Assembly: GCA_002049455.2 (NCBI GenBank)
Contig: KV918783.1
Span: 62,001 to 126,000, forward strand
From: Porphyra umbilicalis
Taxonomy: Eukaryota; Rhodophyta; Bangiophyceae; Bangiales; Bangiaceae
DNA length: 64,000 nucleotides
Direction: 5' to 3'
Of the stretch, positions 54,648 through 64,000 are shown in pieces; the first letter of the stretch is position 1; every line of letters starts with the position of its first letter. The position numbers were made by a program, and so were the translations under genes. Under the pieces are notes generated by a model that saw nothing but the letters and a program-made list of their open reading frames with translations, was not told where the DNA came from and made no database searches.

Positions 54648-54900
54648 CCTGTCCAGATCTCGGGGAGATTGGATTCGGTCGGGGGCGGGGCTTTTCCCCA
54701 GTGGGTTTCCCAGCCCCCCTACTACTTGTTTGAACTTTTCGCTTTGGAGGGAATTATCGGTTTGGCGCATTTGGGGTGGCTACTTTGGCCACCGGCGTTC
54801 GGGTTTGGGAGGGGTTCATGAGAGTGGGGACGCCGTCCCCGTCGCCATTTGATAAAACCAACTGTGCTTTGGACCACGATTCCCCCCTGGACTTTGTCGT

Positions 54901-55559
54901 GATCCTCTCCTCCCGTTGGGGGAAGGCTGGGCTGTTGGTCGATTTCCGGGGCAGTTCCTTCGACGGACCGAGCTGATCAAGAGGTCACTTCGGCCAGACG
55001 ACGAACCAACGTGGTGGTGCTTAGAACCGCTACAACCTTGGTGCGGCTTCGCAACGAGATGTCCGCTATTGTGTCACGCCCTATGGGTGACCGCGAAGCG
55101 GACGTCCTGTACTCTCTGAGTATAGTAGACTCGATCCGCCGTCTTTTGGCAGAGGAGTACGGCGCTGTCGTGGCGGAGACCAACACTGTTTTGGCGGGGT
55201 GGTCCATCCGCAACTTGGTGTTGCCCCCGGCCCCGGCCGGGGGTGGTATCTCGCCGGCGACGCACCAGCGTCCGCCGTTTCCGTCCCCACCCCTCTACGG
55301 GGTGGGGTCTGGCTCTTCTGCTCCACCGGATTATGGGGCGGGCTCAGGTTCTGTTGCCCCGTCCCATTCTGGGGCGGGCCCGGGCTCGGCCACCCCGTCC
55401 CACTAAGGGGCGGGCTCTGGTTCTGCGATTCCGGTCCCTTACAGGACGGCGACTGGTCCCTCGGCGTCATCTCCGACCATCTCGGGGCCGGGGTATTACT
55501 CGCACGATGAGGATCCCGGTCAGGCCTATGACCCTGACTTTGGTTCTCGCTCCGGGGTT
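54901..55559 (+). pseudogene. Second unrecognised ORF with 12-residue repeats and one in-frame stop
   Basis: The frame is the same as the preceding 529-residue ORF. It reads LVRLRNEMSAIVSRPMGDRE, LYSLSIVDSIRRLLAEEYGA, then repeats of about 12 residues (YGVGSGSSAPPD, YGAGSGSVAPSH, SGAGPGSATPSH), a TAA near 55404 inside the repeats, more of the repeat, and a Tyr/Asp-rich tail ending SRSGVW. It may be the C-terminal part of the same decayed protein. Confidence 0.4.
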
Positions 55560-55799
55560 TGGTGACTTGTCACCGGGGGTGCTTGGCACCCCTTTCCCTC
55601 GGTCATTTGTTGTGTTACCCTTCACCGCCTTATTTCGGAGGTGGTGCCGCACGGTGAGGGAGAGTGCGAGAGGGCTCCGTAGGGATTAAAGCGGCTTAGC
55701 CCCTCATCTTTGTGACCCTTGTCTCCATGCCGGCCCGGGCAACGTGCCGGTCTTGTACCCTTTTCTTGACTTGATCAAAAAAGTATACCCCTTCCCGCG

Positions 55800-56330
55800 T
55801 CAAGGTGGGAAGTTGAATTTCTCCCGGAGACAGTATGTCTGGAGGGCTTCCATCGGAAGAGAAGATGCAAATTGCCACGTGGCTTCCTTTTTGGGAAACC
55901 CAAACCACTTGACTAAGAGCTTCAATTGCCCGTCATCATTCCAGCCATGTTTGATAAATCTTTCAAACACGTACTCTGGACCATCCTTAAGTTGGGTCCC
56001 GTCCTTAAACAGGGCTTGTGCCCGAAGGGCACGGGTCCACTTGGCATCCCGCGCTGGGGGCGTGGGAGCTCCAGTGACATGGTCACTGCTCACTGTCCTG
56101 ATGCCCCTGGGGCTCTCTATCAGGAACCGGTATTTATTGGTCTGGAGTACCATGTAAGGCCCTTTGGTCTTGAACCCAAGATTCTTTGGCGAGCGGGAGT
56201 GGGCATCCAGATAAACCCAGTCCCAAGCTTCTAGCTGGTTATTCTTTTCTCGAGCGCGCGCATCGAATGCGCGCTTGTACGCCGCCTGGGCTTTTCCCAG
56301 GTGCTCCCGTACCTTGGGAATGAGCGCTTC
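55800..56330 (-). pseudogene. Gypsy integrase tail with chromodomain
   Basis: After the frameshift: LIPKVREHLGKAQAAYKRAF, WDWVYLDAH, a GPFxV-like segment (KGPYMVLQTNKY), then a chromodomain YVFERFIKHGW, LKLLVKWFGF and EATW. Chromodomains of this class guide integration by reading histone marks, commonly H3K9 methylation. Confidence 0.85.
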
Positions 56331-58048
56331 AGGTCCCCAACATATTGTTTCGCCGCCGGGATGGCGTCGACAGGCCGTTCCTCGGCTTGTCGTAGCCGAA
56401 GCATTCTCTCGATACCAATACGTTGGAGCCGCCTCGGGCTCACGAAAGCAAAGGGGATCTCCCCTGTGCTGGAATGGACCTGGGTATTGTACGCAGTGGT
56501 CAGAAGGGACAGATGGCAGTCCCACTCGGTTTGGTGTTCCGCCACATAGTAGCCGAGCTGTCGAACGAGGGTTCGGTTATACCGCTCCACCTGCCCGTTG
56601 GTCTGCGGGTGATAAGGAGAGGTATAGGTCGAAGCTATACCGAGTAAACCCAGGATGCCCTGGTAATATACCGAGGCAAACTGCGGTCCGTTGTCCGTAA
56701 GGACCGTGTAGGGGATGCCATATGCGGCAACCCATGTATCTTTAAAGGCCGATGCCACGGTCAGTACCGTAGTCTCCCTCAGAGGGATGGCTCTCGTCAA
56801 CTTAGTGAACCGGTCACAGATGACCAGAACGTGCTTATGCCCCCCTTTAGAGGTGGGCAGTGGGCCCAAAAGGTCCATGGAGAGCCCCGAGAAGGGCTCG
56901 TCGGCGGGGAAAAGCCTCATCAGCGTCGTGTGCTTTCTCTCTGAGAGACTGTTCTTGGCGCACGCGGGGCATTGCTCCACGTGTTTGTACACATCGACGA
57001 CCATCGTTGGCCAGTTCATATACCTACGAAGGGTGTTGTACATCCTCCTCGAGTCGGGATGTCCGGCTAGCACCGACTGGTGTTGGTGAATCAGGAGGCG
57101 CTTCTTCAGAGCCTCTGGGATAGCCACTTGGGTTTCCCGTCCGTACATCGAGCGACAGCAGAGTAGCCCGTTATTCTCCCGGAAGAAGAACGCTTTTCGA
57201 CTCCAAGTGGGGTCAGGAGGCGCCAGAGCATCGAGCTCTCCAAGCCTGGCCTGACAAAAGGCGTCCTCAGCCTGGCCCAGGATCATGTCTCGGGCTGACA
57301 GGGCCCCCATACGGGCCTCCTCCGGTGCCGCTTCTTTTAAGGCGTCACTGGCCCGGGTCTCGACGGCCAGGACGGGGATGTCCTCGTCCACGGGCGAGGT
57401 GTCCAGACCCTCGGTAGGGAGACGCGATAGCGCGTCTGCCACCTTGTGATGCATTCCTGGCTTAAGCCGTATCTCATAGTTGTACTGCGATAGTCGGAGT
57501 CGCCATCGGTTGATCCGAGCATTCGGACTCATATTAGTGAGAACCGATAAAAGGGCGCGGTGATCGCACCGCACCACCAATTCCGCACCTTCTAGTGTCT
57601 ATTCTACCGCAGCATCATTTGATGCGAATCGCATCAAATGATGCCCATTTTCGGTGCGTTTGTTTTCGTACTTCCCGACCTCTGACGCTCTTTTTGACAG
57701 CAGAAACGGACTCAGCGATGCCTTGTTATTCTTGGGGGAGATCCCAGCAAATATGCTATGGATACAAACGGGGGGTGCTCCAGATGCCTCAACAGGGGGG
57801 GTCGAACCGTCGTTGTCTGGCCCTGTGAGAGGGTGCATCATTTGATGCCCAACCGGGCATCATTTGATGCCCGATTGCGGTAGAATAGACACTAGGTAGG
57901 ACCGTAAATAGGTCACGGCCCAGACGACGCCTAGAGCCTCGATCTCCGTGGCGAAATATTTCTTCTCCGCAGAGAGATGCGCACGGCTGTAGTAGCCGAT
58001 GGGGTTTTATTCCCCGTCGGACTGTTGCTGCTGTAGGCAACAACCCAG
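56231..58048 (-). pseudogene. Gypsy RNase H and integrase
   Basis: RNase H continues past the TAG (58049) and another in-frame stop near 58010 (YYSRAHLSAEKKYFATEIEA, LGVVWAVTYLRSYL), is split by the MITE, then resumes LVVRCDHRALLSVLTNM. The integrase has an HHCC finger (HQHQ, HVEQCPAC) and the DDE core (SMDLLGPLP, LTDNGPQF, GQVERYNRTL). A frameshift near 56325-56335 moves the downstream part to the frame of the chromodomain. Confidence 0.85.
57595..57892. mobile_element. 298-bp TA-flanked MITE in the Gypsy RNase H
   Basis: Termini GTGTCTATTCTACCGCA are perfectly inverted over 17 bp; TA lies on each side (57593-57594 and 57893-57894). Removing it with one TA restores the RNase H codons on either side (RSYL then EGAEL). 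Inside, GCATCATTTGATGC occurs repeatedly, forming a perfect 16-bp-arm palindrome with a one-base loop at the left end. Confidence 0.9.
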
Positions 58049-59410
58049 CTATTCGTAGCTGGCGTCGACGTCGACGATATATTGCCCGTGCCTCTTGGGC
58101 AGGGCAAGGATAGGGGCGTCCAATAGACGTCCTCCAAGTATCTCAAAGGCGTCCGTCTCCTTCCCTGAGGGAGGAGGAAGCTTCTTAGGAAGCTTGGTGC
58201 TCGTAAGCGCCGTTAGTGTCTTCGCTATCTTGGCGAAGTCGGCTACGAAGCGGCGGTACACACCGCGCATACCCAGAAAACTCTTCATCTGGATCTGGGT
58301 TTCCGGATAACGGAGACCCCGAAGCGCCCGGAGGTTCTTTCCCAGGACATGTACCCGTCCTGGTCGGATCACATGACCGCGGTATTCCACCTTCTCCTGG
58401 AAGAAGTGGAATTTCCACGCCTTCAAGGTGACCCCTGCCTTCCCGAGCAGGGTTAGCACCTCGTCAAGGTGCTGTAAGTGTTCCTCGGGGGAGCCCGAAA
58501 AAACAATCACATCATCTAGATATACTAAACATATCTGCCACTTTTCACCGGCCAGGATCATATCCATGGCGCGTTGGAAAGTCGCAGGGGCGTTGCAAAA
58601 CCCAACGGGAAGGCGCACGCGCTGCCACGCGCCCGAGTGGCACGTGAAAGCCGTGAATTGTTTGACCACCTCGGCTACTGGTATTTGCCAGTTACCCGCA
58701 TAACAGTCCAGGGTGGAGAACACCCTGGCGTCCCATAGGGAGTCAATACACTTATCCATCCGGGGGATGGGGTACGCATCCTTGATAGTCATCAAGTTGA
58801 GCTTTCTGTAATCGATACAGAAGCGTACCGAACCATCAGGCTTCGGTACCATCACCACGGGGCTAGCCCATTCCCCGCTTTGGGGTTCAATAACGTCCAT
58901 CGAGCGCATACGCTCGACTTCCCCTTTCTCTCTCTCCCGGTCCATTGGCCCGGCCTTGTACGGGTGCTGTCTAACGGGGACAGCCCCAGACTTCAGTCGG
59001 ATCCGGTGTTCCACACCTCTGATTAAGCCCAGCTTCCCCTCCCAGAGGGCGGAATACTTTTGGAGGAGGGCCTTTACGGACCCCGACCACTCCGTCGGCA
59101 CCGACGAAACATCTACCTTCGGGAGAGGTAAATCCTCTACCCCCTTCGGTGGCGTAGCGAGCACCTTGAGATCGCCCTCCGAGACCTCGTAGGTCGGCCC
59201 CTCGTGGGCGTCGATTTACTCGATTGTCATATCGGTTGTTACCCGCAACGGCGTAACACCCTGGTGCATCACCTGGATGGTTATGGGCTCGTGCGCCATC
59301 ATTATAGCGGGGCCTCGGGCGACCTGTAGGCCATGCTTATGGTATAAAGGGGGTCGCCCTCTCATGAGTCCATGCCCCGTGTAGTTACTCCTCACGGGAA
59401 CATGTGTCAT
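58049..59410 (-). pseudogene. Gypsy reverse transcriptase with upstream linker
   Basis: The linker (VPVRSNYTGHGLM, GPAIMMAHEPITI) runs to an in-frame TAA at 59215-59217, then the same frame gives the RT: SPVVMVPKPDGSVRFCIDYR, AYPIPRMDKCIDSL, FSTLDCYAGNWQIPV, LPVGFCNAPATFQRAM and the catalytic YLDDVIVFS. It ends in YIVDVDASYE at the start of RNase H with a TAG. The RT core itself is unbroken. Confidence 0.9.
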
Positions 59411-59464
59411 TGTCCGAGTTGGACCCAGGTCTTACGGGCTGGCTTCAGCTGCGCCGTAAGCCCC

Positions 59465-59602
59465 ACGGGGCAAACACCTTAGCGTCCCCTAGGGAGTCGA
59501 TACACTTTCCCATCATGGGGATGGGGTACGCATCCTGGATGGTCATCAAGTTGAGCTTTCTGTAATCGATACAGAAGCGTACCGAACCATCAGGCTTCGG
59601 TA
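59465..59602. repeat. Duplicated fragment of the Gypsy reverse transcriptase
   Basis: Nearly the same sequence as 58716-58840, in the same orientation (GGGATGGGGTACGCATCC, GTCATCAAGTTGAGCTTTCT), joined abruptly to unrelated sequence at 59603. Evidence of recombination or template switching. Confidence 0.85.
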
Positions 59603-59889
59603 CTCAGCTGCGACACTATGTCGCTGATGACCCATCACGATGGGACGAGCTACTCTCGGTAATCAGCATGGCGTGCAATAGCCAGCCCCACCGGTCTACG
59701 GGTATCGCTCCATTGGAGCTTGTTATCCCACGACGGATCCCCAACCTCACAGTTCGGAACTTGCCCCCGGGCACACCATTGGCCAATACGGGCACGCTCA
59801 AAGACGGGTCAGCCTCAGCTCGCAAACGCGATTTCGTGGCCCACCTTCGCCGGAAGATCCCTGTCGTAGTTAACGACTTGCGTAAGACG
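59603..59889 (+). pseudogene. Fragment of a different Gypsy integrase
   Basis: On the plus strand, opposite to the neighbouring element: YVADDPSRWDELLSVISMAC, QPHRSTGIAPLELVIPRR and a basic segment KRDFVAHLRRK, the C-terminal part of an integrase core. The sequence differs from the minus-strand integrase, so it is another family. Confidence 0.8.
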
Positions 59890-61240
59890 CAGGGGTTGTC
59901 TGGGTTTGCGTTTCGGGGCGAAATAGGATACGGATACACGCCGATGCTTCGTATCTGAGTACGAATAATTCTCTTGACTCAGATCCGGATACGGATATCT
60001 ACCTTCGAAACCGGTATTACTTTGGATATATCCGTATCTGGAGACGATTATCGTATCTGATTGTATTCCTACAATTCCGCCAGAAAGCACAATTAGAGCA
60101 AGAGAAAGACGCCATTCAGATAATTTTCGAGTGCTAAATGGACGGCAAGTACGAAATGACATTCACATTTGATGTGTGCGCCCCAACGGGCGCGATCCAG
60201 GCGGCTCCCCACCATTTGTTTGAACGGTCGACAGAAGGACCATGCTGAATCTCGTGTCACACTTTCTGATAACCAAGGTTGTAGGTTCATGCTGAATATA
60301 CAGATGGTTCGATGAATCAGGTTGATTTCAAGAAACGAACCAAACCGAACGACAAACGACTTGGTTATATTAATGATTAATTGCCCGGGCAGACAGGAGC
60401 TTTCGTTGACCACTTCAAATTGATCAGCCAGGTGGTTCGGCGCTGTGCGGCCGCTCTGACTGCCTTGTTGCCATACCCCGTGCAGGTCAGTCGCTCTGAG
60501 AGTTCTGCTCCCAGACCCTCCTTCATGTCAACTGTTGCCAATCGGCTGTGTAGCACCCTAGGCGCTGCGTACTGAGATCGATTCATATGCTGTCAACGTG
60601 TGCGTGAATCATAGCCTTTTTGGCTGATGGATGGATGGGTCGTGGTCGCACCCAGGATTGCGTGGAGTGCAGCAAGCTGCTTCTCGGACAAAGGGGCATC
60701 CACTCGCCCACAACGCCCCGTCTGAACGTATCGGTGTTTGGTCCTTTCTGTTTGGTCCCCCCGTCCCCGTTACTGCGCGGCGGCCCAGGCGGTTGGCAAC
60801 GTCGTCGCCCTGGTGTCGGCTCGTACCGTTCGTTTGGATTTTGTCGCGGTGGTGGGGCAGGCAAGCGGAGATCTGTCGCCGGGTCTGCAGCAGGCCTGCT
60901 ATGCGCAAGCTACATCGGCTTAGCGACTCAACTCGATGGAGCTCGAGTCAGACAACCCGACTTCCCATGCACAATCTCAACTACATTAAACGTGGCATAC
61001 TAAGTATTACGCGGAACAAGCATGCCCTTTGACATGTTGCGTTCAACCTGAACGCTACAGCCTTCAAGTGAATCAGGTTGAATTCCGTTCATGTTTGGCA
61101 AACCAAACCAAACGCTGACAACCCTGCTGATAACGCAAGCGGCCCGATTCGCGGGGTTGAACGGTTCCTTTCGAGTCGTGCGGGATGGCCGCTTTCCGCT
61201 GCAACATGTAAACACATGAATTCCCCGATTGTGGGAATGT
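59890..61240. repeat. hAT-like dispersed repeat, copy 2, interrupted
   Basis: The left end is CAGGGGTTGTCTGGG at 59890, set into the Gypsy integrase fragment. It is homologous to 30930-31432 on the other strand, in two blocks (59890-60273 and 61127-61240) separated by an 853-bp insertion. The tail is rich in GGATACGGATA motifs. The outer right limit is where similarity to copy 1 fades. Confidence 0.6.
60274..61126. mobile_element. 853-bp hAT-like non-autonomous insertion
   Basis: A perfect 8-bp target duplication CTGATAAC (60266-60273 and 61127-61134) flanks it. Ends are CAAGGTTGTAG and, reversed, CAGGGTTGTCAG, short imperfect inverted repeats of hAT form. Subterminal copies of AATCAGGTTGA and AACCAAACC occur near both ends, as expected for hAT transposase binding sites. 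No transposase frame is present. Copy 1 of the host repeat has the uninterrupted site. Confidence 0.85.
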
Positions 61241-62095
61241 GAGAAGAGAGGCTGACTGCGCTTTACCGGAACTCTGCTGGCGCGAGGAGTTGAAGAATCT
61301 TGTATATCGCTATGGCATGACTCTCATACTTGGGATACGGGTCTGACATAGTCTTGCAACTCTTGTCGGACAGGTTAGGTATGTCCTCTCCTTTTTTTCT
61401 CATATTGCAGTTAGGATATGCGTACACGGCGCGTATCCGAGTTGGATGCGGATATAATTGGGCTGCTAACATAAGCCTGTTAGGCATGCTTGTCCCTTAT
61501 AATAGCTTTTAAGAAGAAAAAGGACTGACGCTGTTAAAACAAGAGATAAACGCTAGAAAGCAAGTTGACAGTAGTTCTGCAATTTGTTATAGGCCATGAA
61601 AGGCATATGCACCCCAACCACAGCATCTAGAGTAAAATTGAGGAAAGATAAATGAACTCTCCAACACGGACCCACATGGCCGAGGCAGGGCGTGCCTCGC
61701 CCCTTTATCCGCCACCCCCCTCACAACATGGATCTGCAGGGGGGGGGGGCGGTTGGGGAGCCCCACATGCGTGCAACGAGTGGGGGGTTCCAGACACAGC
61801 AATGCATCGGGTGCCTCTCATGAGGCGCTGGAAAGAAATCTACCACCCGTGGGCGGTCAACAGCTTCCAGCATGGTGGCCTGCCGGAAAGAGAAGGAACT
61901 CGTTCGAAGCCTCCGGAAGCTTTCACTGTCAGCACGTGGATGCCACAATCTGATTGGGCAAAAGGAAGCTCAGATTGTGCACAAAGAGGATCTCCCTCGA
62001 ACTTCAGTTTGCCTCCTCATCTCTTCCCTCGACATCAAATCCGTCCGGTGCGCCCCGCCCCTCTGCCCCCAACCGCGCCCCGCCCCCGACGGCTC
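61241..62095. other. Upstream flank of the CACTA-like transposase
   Basis: A+T-richer than its surroundings up to 61.65 kb, including one more GGATGCGGATATAA-type motif at 61448. The transposase frame is open back to 61652, but that part has no known domain. No CACTA terminus was found. Confidence 0.4.
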
Positions 62096-64000
62096 ATGAT
62101 GACGCCCCTAGGGCAGTTTTACTGTGAGTGCTTTTTGTGCACGGACGGCGGACGCAGAGGCCCCTCGCATGCATCCCGTTCGACGTTCTACCTCCACCGC
62201 TACCCTGACAAGCGTCGCCGATTGCGCTCCCCGGATGAGGGTAGGGAGCAAGCGGATGACAGGGTCGGGCAGTCGGTGCGGGCGAGCGCGGGGGTGGGCG
62301 TGGCAGAAGGCGCATCAGCAGGCGCCCGCGCAGAGGCGGCCGTGGGGGCGGCTGCCGACGCGGAGGCGGTCGCCGAGGCGGGCGTGGCCGCCGGCGTGGG
62401 GATGGCCGCTGGCACCAGCGCACGAGCGGGCGCCAGCGCAGGGCGACGCACTGGCCCAGCCGGTGACAGCCGTCGGTGTAATGCAGACGAAACCCCAGAG
62501 TCGAGTGAGGCCAGCAATCGAAGCTGCAACAGCGATCTTGACGACGACCCACCACCCGAGATCGACGCTGATGTTGCACAGGAAAGTGACAACAGGCCAC
62601 CTCCATCTCCCATTTTTCAACCAGACGTAAGCGCCAACGAAATGCGGTTGGCCGTTGGTCAAGTCAAGGATAACATTATTGCTCTGGCGATGTATGCCTG
62701 CGCGGTGCAACACGATTTGACGCAAGCTTCGATTTCTGATCTCCTGAAGCCAAGCTCCACCGCGGCCAAGTACCGCGCGCCCTACCTTTTGGAGCGTTTC
62801 ATCTACGCAAGCGTGATTGTGGAGACGCGAGACGTCGATTGTTTCGTGAACGGGTGCCTGGCATTCACCCACATGCGCGCACAGCTTACTGCATGTGACT
62901 CCTGCGGCGGGCAGCGCTACGAATCCAACGGTAAAGCTGCCAACCAGGTCACATACTGATCGCTGACCTCTTGGCTAGCTCAACTTCTTGGCAACCCCGT
63001 CATCGGAAAGTCCATGTTGGAGAATATGGCTGCCGCTCGCCAGGCTGCGGACGACAAAACGGACGGCGTGCACGACTACCCCCACACATCCAACGTCTGC
63101 CACTATCGCGACAGAAAGCTGCTCGACGACGGACCCTTTGTAATGCTCAACTTGGGGACTGACGGCTTCCAATTCTTTCGTCACAATGGGTTTGAAGGCT
63201 GGCCAGTGCCTGCAACCCCGCTTAGCACGAGCCTTGATGGACGGACGCGTAACAAGCACCAGCTGCTGCTTGTCGTAACTTGTGAACCAAGACAGCAGGT
63301 CAGCCTCAAATGCTGTCTACACCCTATCTCGGAGGAGTTAAACGATCTGGGCAAGGTAGTTACTGGCCTTATCGTGCCTAACATCGCTACGCGGGTCGTG
63401 TTAAGGGCAGGAGTGCTCATCTTCACCACGGACCAACCCGGTGGTGACAAGCTTGCATAATATCAAGGAGCCAACAGTTACGTCTACAATCGGTTACGGC
63501 TTTTCAAGGGCGTGTACGTGCCTACAAGCAGTCGCATTTGCTTCCCACCCGCGGACTCTTAAAAAGGAAGGATCCTGTTCAAAGTACACGACTGTACTGC
63601 TCCACGCCGCCCATCCGCAAGAATCGCCGAAGGTGCTGCTAAATTAGAGCACGCGAGCGCATCTGGACGCTCGGTGGCTTTCCAAACTCGTCTTGATCAC
63701 GAAAGTGGCGTCAAGGGCTACTCCTTTTTCTTTGGGCCCAGTCAAGATGCGCGCGCCGCGTACCCGCACGTACAGCACCTTTTGGACATAGGTTCAACTG
63801 CGGCGCCCTACGACACGATGTACCTTGTGCTGCTAAATGTCCGGCCTCACTTGTGGAAGCTGTTCGCCGGTTTGAAGCTCGTCAACAAGAAAAAATACGA
63901 AGAATACATCATTCCTAAGTCAACTGTCGCGCTGATCGGCCAGGAGCTCGCAGGAGAACGACACACAGTGCCACGGGCTCAAGCCAGGTCTCTGAGCAAC
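62096..64000 (+). pseudogene. CACTA/Plavaka-like (Tnp2-type) transposase, three in-frame stops, incomplete at the window edge
   Basis: From the ATG pair at 62096: a Cys-rich start (YCECFLC), a long Ala/Gly-rich low-complexity segment, then conserved sequence (YLLERFIYASVIVETRDVDC, CDSCGGQRYES). It crosses a TGA at 62957-62959 to LTSWLAQLLGNPVIGKSML, LNLGTDGFQFFR and FTTDQPGGDKLA, a TAA at about 63460, YNRLRLFKGVYVPTSSRICF, another TAA near 63558, and then VKGYSFFFGP and YDTMYLVLLNVRPHLWKLF to the right edge. All parts stay in one frame, so only nonsense changes have occurred. The (L)GTDGF and TDQPGGDK motifs are those of Tnp2-type transposases of CACTA and fungal Plavaka elements. The C-terminal part lies beyond the window. 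Confidence 0.75.

Larger units (their letters stand above)
55800..59410 (-). mobile_element. Decayed chromodomain Gypsy (Ty3/Gypsy) element, internal region
   Basis: On the minus strand the order is protease-RT linker, reverse transcriptase, RNase H, integrase, chromodomain, which defines a chromovirus-type Gypsy element. No Gag and no paired LTRs could be identified; the upstream side (above 59.41 kb) is joined to unrelated fragments. It contains a 298-bp MITE, three in-frame stops and frameshifts. Confidence 0.9.

Overview
This looks like nuclear DNA of a photosynthetic eukaryote with very GC-rich genes, few and short introns, and heavy repeat content. My best guess is a bangiophyte red alga of the Pyropia/Porphyra kind. 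This is inferred from composition, from a plastid-targeted one-helix light-harvesting-like protein, from NB-ARC/TPR architecture and from the retrotransposon style. No ribosomal RNA or organellar marker is present to prove it. I see no bacterial operons, CRISPR arrays, rRNA genes or recognisable tRNA genes.

Region by region. 0-8.4 kb is genic: a one-helix protein (+), homogentisate 1,2-dioxygenase (-, reading frame broken at two mononucleotide runs) and a 1461-residue NB-ARC/TPR STAND protein (-). 8.5-16.8 kb is a nest of DNA-transposon material: a 16-bp tandem array, a 3.1-kb TA-flanked inverted-repeat element, a dispersed repeat carrying two further TA-flanked elements, an 81-bp tandem array and an IS630/Tc1/mariner-type transposase. 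17-21 kb has short tandem arrays and little convincing coding sequence.

22.3-27.4 kb is the most interesting genic part. A VEFS-box Su(z)12-like gene (+) and a multi-exon Enhancer-of-zeste-like H3K27 methyltransferase gene (-) lie tail to tail, about 225 bp apart. These are the two interacting core subunits of Polycomb repressive complex 2.

27.4-33 kb holds a second array of the 81-bp repeat family, a weak GATA-finger candidate, a hAT-like repeat and a decayed gene. 33.0-38.5 kb is a complete Copia retrotransposon: target duplication, both LTRs, a half-tRNA primer site, a polypurine tract, and gag-pol with two frameshifts. Its 3' LTR is split by a 552-bp Harbinger-like MITE. 38.5-52.6 kb is mostly repeats and GC-rich low-complexity DNA, including an inverted pair of a ~2-kb element.

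52.6-61.2 kb has an unrecognised 529-residue ORF (+) facing a decayed chromodomain Gypsy element (-), which carries a TA-flanked MITE in its RNase H. Beyond it lie a second Gypsy integrase fragment and a hAT-like repeat interrupted by another hAT-like insertion with a perfect 8-bp target duplication. 61.6-64.0 kb is a CACTA/Plavaka-like (Tnp2-type) transposase with three in-frame stops that runs off the right edge.
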